Shown here piece after piece: positions 59,001-64,000 of a stretch of 64,000 nt of DNA. Each line of letters begins with the position of its first letter. Positions within the stretch are counted from its first letter, which is position 1. Under the pieces are notes generated by a model, which was not told where the DNA came from, searched no databases, and saw only the letters and a list, made by a program, of their open reading frames with translations. The translations under genes were made by a program, and so were the position numbers. Source of the stretch: Megalobrama amblycephala (Eukaryota > Chordata > Actinopteri > Cypriniformes > Xenocyprididae). The stretch spans positions 12,239,882 through 12,303,881 of the forward strand of contig NC_063066.1 of the NCBI RefSeq assembly GCF_018812025.1, written 5' to 3'.

Positions 59001-59195
59001 GCGCTGAGACCGGACTCAGCCATCATACTCAGCTCAGCGGAGCAGACCATATCCAGAACGCAGGGGGCATTTCTCCCGATTGCGCCATGCTATGGGTTAA
59101 GTCACACAGACGGGACTCGCGGCTGTCTAGCCGGTCCAACTCTGCTTTAACACTCACAGACACAGAGCAGGACAACAAATCGGACCAGGAGAATG
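55747..59195 (+). CDS. tenm3: Teneurin-3, first two coding exons
   Basis: Teneurins are large type II transmembrane adhesion proteins. Teneurin-3 pairs with latrophilins and itself across synapses and guides wiring in visual and hippocampal circuits. Only the cytoplasmic N terminus is here: exon 55747-56026 (93 codons plus one base) and exon 58935-59195 (86 codons plus three bases). The start [18 protein letters not shown] is nearly the mammalian TENM3 start. [35 protein letters not shown] and [15 protein letters not shown] are hallmark blocks. The words LKAFD and LRQLG with RRGL.FCAE favour TENM3 over TENM1, TENM2 or TENM4. The family's proline-rich stretch, membrane segment, EGF repeats and YD-repeat barrel must lie beyond 64000. 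The start is the only in-frame ATG in its exon. The linker after SRRE is a charged expansion not seen in mammals. Confidence 0.95.
56027..58934. other. tenm3 intron between coding exons 1 and 2
   Basis: AT-rich intron. It carries the minus-strand retroelement tail at 56485-56640. A more balanced stretch at 57425-57600 (TCCTTAATTAGCAGCC, ATCGGCACAAATGGCG) may be conserved non-coding DNA. Confidence 0.6.
56485..56640 (-). mobile_element. Penelope-like or related retroelement tail with a hammerhead-like core
   Basis: Read on the minus strand: CATCTGATGAAGAGCC, GTGCTCGAAACGTC, then TTGAAGACTTGGTGTGCCGA and a T-rich end. Vertebrate repeats with this tail carry a CTGATGA...GAAAC block; Penelope-like elements are known to encode hammerhead ribozymes. 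The class here is inference. Confidence 0.5.
58935..59195 (+). CDS. tenm3: tenm3 second coding exon
   Basis: The acceptor is CTTGCAG|GCC and the donor is AATG|GTAAGT. The first base pair completes a Gly codon (APG|Q), exactly where the mammalian TENM3 exon boundary falls. It encodes [20 protein letters not shown] through NKSDQEN. The middle ([12 protein letters not shown] region) diverges from mammals, while the Ser-rich [15 protein letters not shown] block is intact. Confidence 0.94.
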
Positions 59196-62100
59196 GTAAG
59201 TCTACCTGTGTTTCATTCTCAAATGTATCCTTACATTGGGCAAAATTCCCCGATACTAAATGTTGGTGACGTAAAACTGCAAAAAAGGGAAAATACCCCT
59301 GAGCAAGTCAAGGCAAAGTCACCTTGAGTCACTCAAGGGTAAGGATGTAATTGGTTAGAGCTAACAATCGGTAGCCAGTGACTGGTTGAGATGACAATAT
59401 TAATGGATCGACTGGTTATGTTTGCAGCCTAAGGGGCACAGTGGGAGTTGTAGGCATTTCAGAGAAAATAACATTATTTCCTGAAGCATATGAGCAAACG
59501 GTGCTGAGAACTGCTAGACACTTCCTCTGGGCCTGTGCCCAATCGTAGATGGCTTTGTTAAAGTCACTCATATTGGTGTGCGGATCCACAGGGTGTTGCT
59601 GGGCCTGCGAACAAACGCTACGGTGGATGAAGAGGGGCCCACTGGTTTGAAGTGCAAATTGGTGTGTGTTGAAAACCCTAATGCCTTGTGGATTAGGGAG
59701 TGTCTTTGAAAAAGCAAATTGTCTATATATGAAATACATGCTTGTCAAAGCACATACATCTGTATTTTAATTTGATTTTTTTTTTTTTTTCCTCAGGACG
59801 CATAAATAGCTTTTTTTCCCCCTGTGGCAAGCATAGTGGACTGTTTATTTACTGTTATGATTTATCTTCTTGGTTTTGCTTTTAAAAGAGAAAAAAAATT
59901 GTCTGTGCCGAGCCTTTTTTAAAATTTACATTCATATATTCACTACTGAGTTGCAAACATATGCAAGATTAGTAGGGGAAAAAGGAAGGTAAAGGTTTTA
60001 AAAATATTTGTTTATTCTGCCATGTGGTGGTTATTTCTGACAGAATGGATATTTGTGCTTTAAAACAGGAAAGGAAAAAATAAGGGAATGTAATCCTACT
60101 CACTGTAGGCTAAACATTTTTAATGGAGGATCTGTAGTGTCTCATGTTCAGCGTTCACTGCATTGATCAAAGGAAACCGCATCTGAAATGCTCATGCTCA
60201 ATTTACATGTCACATTAGACACTATTTACTGCTGCTACTTCCTCGTTTGCTGTGATATAATGTTTAATATAATAAGAATTCACTTCTGAGAAGCTCTTGT
60301 CAAAGTACAGTTTATAATACGTACACATTTGCGACTAAAGAATAAACCAAGTGATATACTTCGATGATTTATTATTTATACAGTGGGAAAAGTATTTATT
60401 TATGCAGTGGGTTGCAAAAGTCATCAGAACATTTTGAAAATCTGGGATATAAAATTTAATTTAAAAGATCCTAATATAAACAAATAAACATTATTGACAA
60501 CAAATAAATAAGCAATATTTCTGATTCTGCATTTCTAAGTCAAATTTGTGTCACGGATCATATGAATTCCTTTGTGCATCAGGTCAAAATTATTCTGCTG
60601 AAGCATAAGATGCTCTTTGTTTCATTCTCAAATCATGCTAACATGACCATCAGATTATACTGCATTTTATTATATACATAATTTGTAATGAAAAAGAATT
60701 ATATTTTAATTAAAAAAAGTAAACATTTTCACTAGTGGTCTTAACATTTTGGAGCTCGCTGAATGTGTAATTTGTACCCTGCTAGTCCCCTAAATACTGT
60801 ATATCTGCAAAATAGCCTTGTGTTTGTTTTTTTTAATACTCTGGTGGAAGTCTGATTTAGACATGCAGGTGAGCAGTAGTATTTGACCAGCATATTCAAA
60901 GCTTTTTTCTTCTGTGCTGGGTTGGGTCTGGGACTTGGTCTGTTTGAGTCAAAATATAATCATGTAGTTGAGAGCGGACTGTCTGCTTCACAGCATTCCA
61001 TTAAGAGAATGAGGTCAGGTTTTTCTGCACAGTCGTTCAGCTTCTGTATCTCTCCCCATCTTTCCCGAAAATCTCTCCAGTCTGCTACGCAAAACATGTT
61101 AAAGTTGTATCATAGCAGTGTGCTCTATGTATCCAGCCTCCTCCAGAGGGAATAGTCATTATTATATAACGATAAAGACAACTCTGGAGAGCGACTATGA
61201 TTATTTATTAGTCAGTCGGGTGTTAAAAAGTAAAAGGCATTTTTCATCAATGATTAGCCTACATTTTGTACAGTCAGTGTTTGATATATTTCCAGGGTTT
61301 TCACAGTCAGTCATCTTAGGAAAGATGAACCCTTTAAAACATCAGTGGTACATAATTTTACAAATATTTTAATAAAAATGTGATGATAAAAATTATTCTT
61401 GGTAAATTTGATGCAAACAGATTCATTTGTCTCTTACTGTAGGCCTCTCTCTGTGAAGAATTCATGCAAATGTGAGAAACTGTGTGATTTACTGTAACAA
61501 TTAAGCTGCACTTTTAAAGGTGTGGGATGAGATTCCTCAGAGACCTCATTGAAGCTGACTGTAAATTGTTCTGAGATGTGTCTTTGGCAAACCATATAAA
61601 GCACGGCCTGAATTTCAGTGTGTATTTTTACCTATAGGCCTTTATCGCACTACCGCATTAGAAAAGCGGAAGCTTCAAATAGGAATGTAAAAAACTTCTG
61701 CTTCTGTATCAATGGCTGTGCCTATAGCACGGGATTGTTGTGATTTATTTATGCAAAGTTCAGCTCAGATACTTCTTCTAAAGACACCAACCTCAGTTTA
61801 CAATCTTTAATTGAGTATTGTGAAACAGAGAAAAAGGGTGTCAAAATATTCCGATGCATATTTTGTGATTTAAAGGGGAGCGCACAAGCCACACACTATG
61901 TGTGTGTGTGCAATACTTCAGAGACTAATCACCTTACCTTATTTTATTGCAGAACTGCTAGAATACAATACAAACAACATATCACATTAAAGAGCATTAG
62001 AATTTGACAAATCTTAAAATATTGATTACTATTAAGGTCTGTTTTAGGGAGATTAAATTAAAGGTTTGGGGGAAACTTATTGAATTAAACAATAATGTTT

Positions 62101-62234
62101 GCATTTTTTTGTGCACTTACTTTATGATGCAATCATCAATAATTTGATCAAATTGAAGTTGTTTAAATAAAGGAATTCTATCTGATCAATTCCACAATCA
62201 GTATGGATGAATTGGCTATACCATGTTTTTGTGT
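59196..62234. other. tenm3 intron 3, first part
   Basis: No further tenm3 exon is visible: the expected proline-rich and transmembrane-coding exons are absent. It is AT-rich with a poly-T run at 59778-59790. A 110-codon minus-strand frame at 59416-59748 has no recognisable domain. Confidence 0.6.
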
Positions 62235-62522
62235 GTGTTTGTGTGTGCGTGTTTTTGTGACATATCAGGACACAAATTTGTATAATGACATGGGAATGAC
62301 ATAGGTATTACAAGGAGAGGGTGACTTATGAGGACATTACCCCATGTCCCCATTTCTCATAAGGCTTATAAATCATACAGAATGAGTTTTTGTGAGAAAG
62401 TAAAAATTTCCTGTGATGGGTAGTTTTAGGTGTAGGGTTGGTGTAGGGCGATAGAAAATACAGTTTGTACAGTATAAAAACCATTACGCCTATGGAATGT
62501 CCCCACAGTTCACAAAAACAAA
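62235..62522. repeat. Teleost interspersed repeat with GTCCCCAC words
   Basis: TGACTTATGAGGACATTACC, CCCATGTCCCCATTTCTCAT, GGTTGGTGTAGGGCGATAGA and AATGTCCCCACAGTTCAC are typical of a common fish repeat that ends in a GT microsatellite. Confidence 0.6.
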
Positions 62523-62549
62523 CGTGTGTGTGTGTGTGTGTGTGTGTAT
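62523..62549. repeat. (GT)n microsatellite
   Basis: About 13 GT units directly after the interspersed repeat. Confidence 0.96.
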
Positions 62550-64000
62550 GTTTGATGCTGTAAAACCAGTCACTCTCATAATCAACAAAGCTGACTGCAT
62601 GCCGTTGCAATGGTCTAGATTTGTTGCATTGCATTGCACCGCTCACTTGCAGTGTAGACACAGTGTTGTACGGCATCTTTGAAAAATAAAAAGCAGCAGC
62701 AGTAAAAATGCTGTGGGTAATGCTCTCAGAGCCGCTCAGCTGCAGGGTGAAAAGCACTACTTAAAACATCATCCTTTTACTACACCTGTTATGTTTCCAT
62801 CTCCATCACTCTCTAAAATCTCTTTTACTGATATTCCTCTGCCTTGTGTATGCCTTTGTTTGCAATAAGCTGATTAAATGGTTACAAGCAGATTAATACT
62901 TAATAATTTTGTCTTCATTATACATTATTACTCATTTACCAGCATGGACCCCTTTCTCAGGATTTTTTATCTGGTGTGATTATTAGTGCGTTCTGTCAGC
63001 TTTTGCACAGTTAGAGACAGTTTGATTGTATTTTACTAGCTGTACAAGTAATTATTAATAGGCAGTTTGTATGAAAGTATCTGCAAGGACGACCTTATAA
63101 ATGTAGGACAGCATGATTGCAAAAAGGACCATAATGCTTTATGAGGGTATTTACAAGTTGCCATATATATATATATGTGTGTAATAAAAAAGTAAAATAT
63201 TTATTTCTGTACAGATATGATCATGAAAGCTAAATACATTTGTTTTGTTCAAGTCATATGTAAAATTCACAATGTCACATTTGGGAGCCCCATAATTCAT
63301 GCATGAATGAGCAATCATGGATGAACACATGGATTGACCAATCTCAAAACTAATAGGGCAAAGAGAAAGACAGAATTCTTCTGCCAATGCATTAGTTCTG
63401 GATATAGCAGTGGAAAAGTAGTTTGGATTTAGAACTATTTTGCACATATTTATAAGTGAAACGTGCACAGTGGATAGCAATTGATAAAGACGAATGAAGT
63501 GACCAAGTATAAATACCAGAGGCGGTTCTATATCTCGTCTAAGCCAATCTCAGTGATCGGCTAGTGCTTCTTTCTCAAGAAAGTTTATAGTTTTCACATG
63601 TTTTTAAGTCTTGTCAGTTAAAAAGCCATTCAAGCACAAGACACTGCAAAAGAGAAGTAGAGCGCTGTGATAGATCGTTTTTTGTGCGTGCACACCTGAA
63701 GTGAGCACACGGAAAGCCGTCTCTCAGACAGCATGTGAGTACTGAGTTGAGTTATCTTTTTCGCGTCTTGAGCAAATACACACAAAACTTTCAGAATACC
63801 CATTTTGATACGTATCCACCTAAACACAGTCTTAACTGAATGTAAACCGTTAAGGATCCGTCAATATAACAGATCCATGTATTAGGTGTTAAAGTGACAG
63901 CAGCCTCATACACCTTCTGTTTCAATAATGTTAATCAAACAACAAATGAAAAAGAGATAATCACTCACTGCTTTTAACTGAATAACTTCTGTAGCTTTAA
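62550..64000. other. tenm3 intron 3, end of the window
   Basis: Nothing recognised apart from a short (AT)n at 63163-63176. No exon, RNA gene or element ends are supported. Confidence 0.5.

Noticed and set aside
55747..59195. Assignment to tenm1, tenm2 or tenm4
   Set aside because: The start ([10 protein letters not shown]), LKAFD, LRQLG and RRGL.FCAE blocks match TENM3 best, and the neighbours neil3 and aga are the TENM3 neighbours in human.
59416..59748. 110-codon minus-strand frame in tenm3 intron 3
   Set aside because: No domain recognised and no splice signals consistent with a gene.
62326..62757. 143-codon frame on -
   Set aside because: It crosses a (GT)n microsatellite and an interspersed repeat.

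Overview
This is vertebrate nuclear DNA, almost certainly from a cyprinid-type teleost. Genes are split by GT-AG introns, the sequence is AT-rich, and the repeats are the dense short DNA-transposon derivatives typical of zebrafish and carp relatives. Three genes are supported by protein reading. (1) The last five coding exons of neil3, a DNA glycosylase that unhooks interstrand crosslinks, lie on + at 315-4120. (2) A complete nine-exon aga, lysosomal aspartylglucosaminidase of 337 residues, lies on - at 4508-12627. (3) The first two coding exons of tenm3, teneurin-3, lie on + at 55747-59195. The order neil3-aga-tenm3 matches human 4q34-q35, which supports all three names.

Layout. At 1-4.3 kb is the neil3 3' half: the FPG-type zinc ribbon, NZF finger and two GRF fingers. 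At 4.3-12.7 kb is aga, tail to tail with neil3, with a 5.1-kb second intron that is mostly transposon. Just upstream of aga a palindromic TCACGTGA (a CLEAR-type site) fits TFEB control of a lysosomal gene. At 12.7-38.8 kb is an intergenic interval with no gene I can support; it holds many inverted-repeat elements, microsatellites and AT-rich unique DNA. At 38.8-39.3 kb a CpG-rich block ending in a strong splice donor is the likely tenm3 promoter and first non-coding exon. A possible extra 5' UTR exon is at 46494-46572. Coding starts at 55747, and the window ends inside the third tenm3 intron.

The rest is repeat biology. Several element families share TTAA flanks and AGG/AGT ends, which points to one TTAA-specific transposase type. 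Others are flanked by TA. One locus is a three-level nest of transposons. One SINE-like element was split by a MITE between its promoter boxes. One Penelope-like tail carries a hammerhead-ribozyme-like core. I found no clearly new biological system; the most interesting leads are the ribozyme-like core, the shared TTAA families and the nested insertions. Family names were assigned by reading, without database searches.
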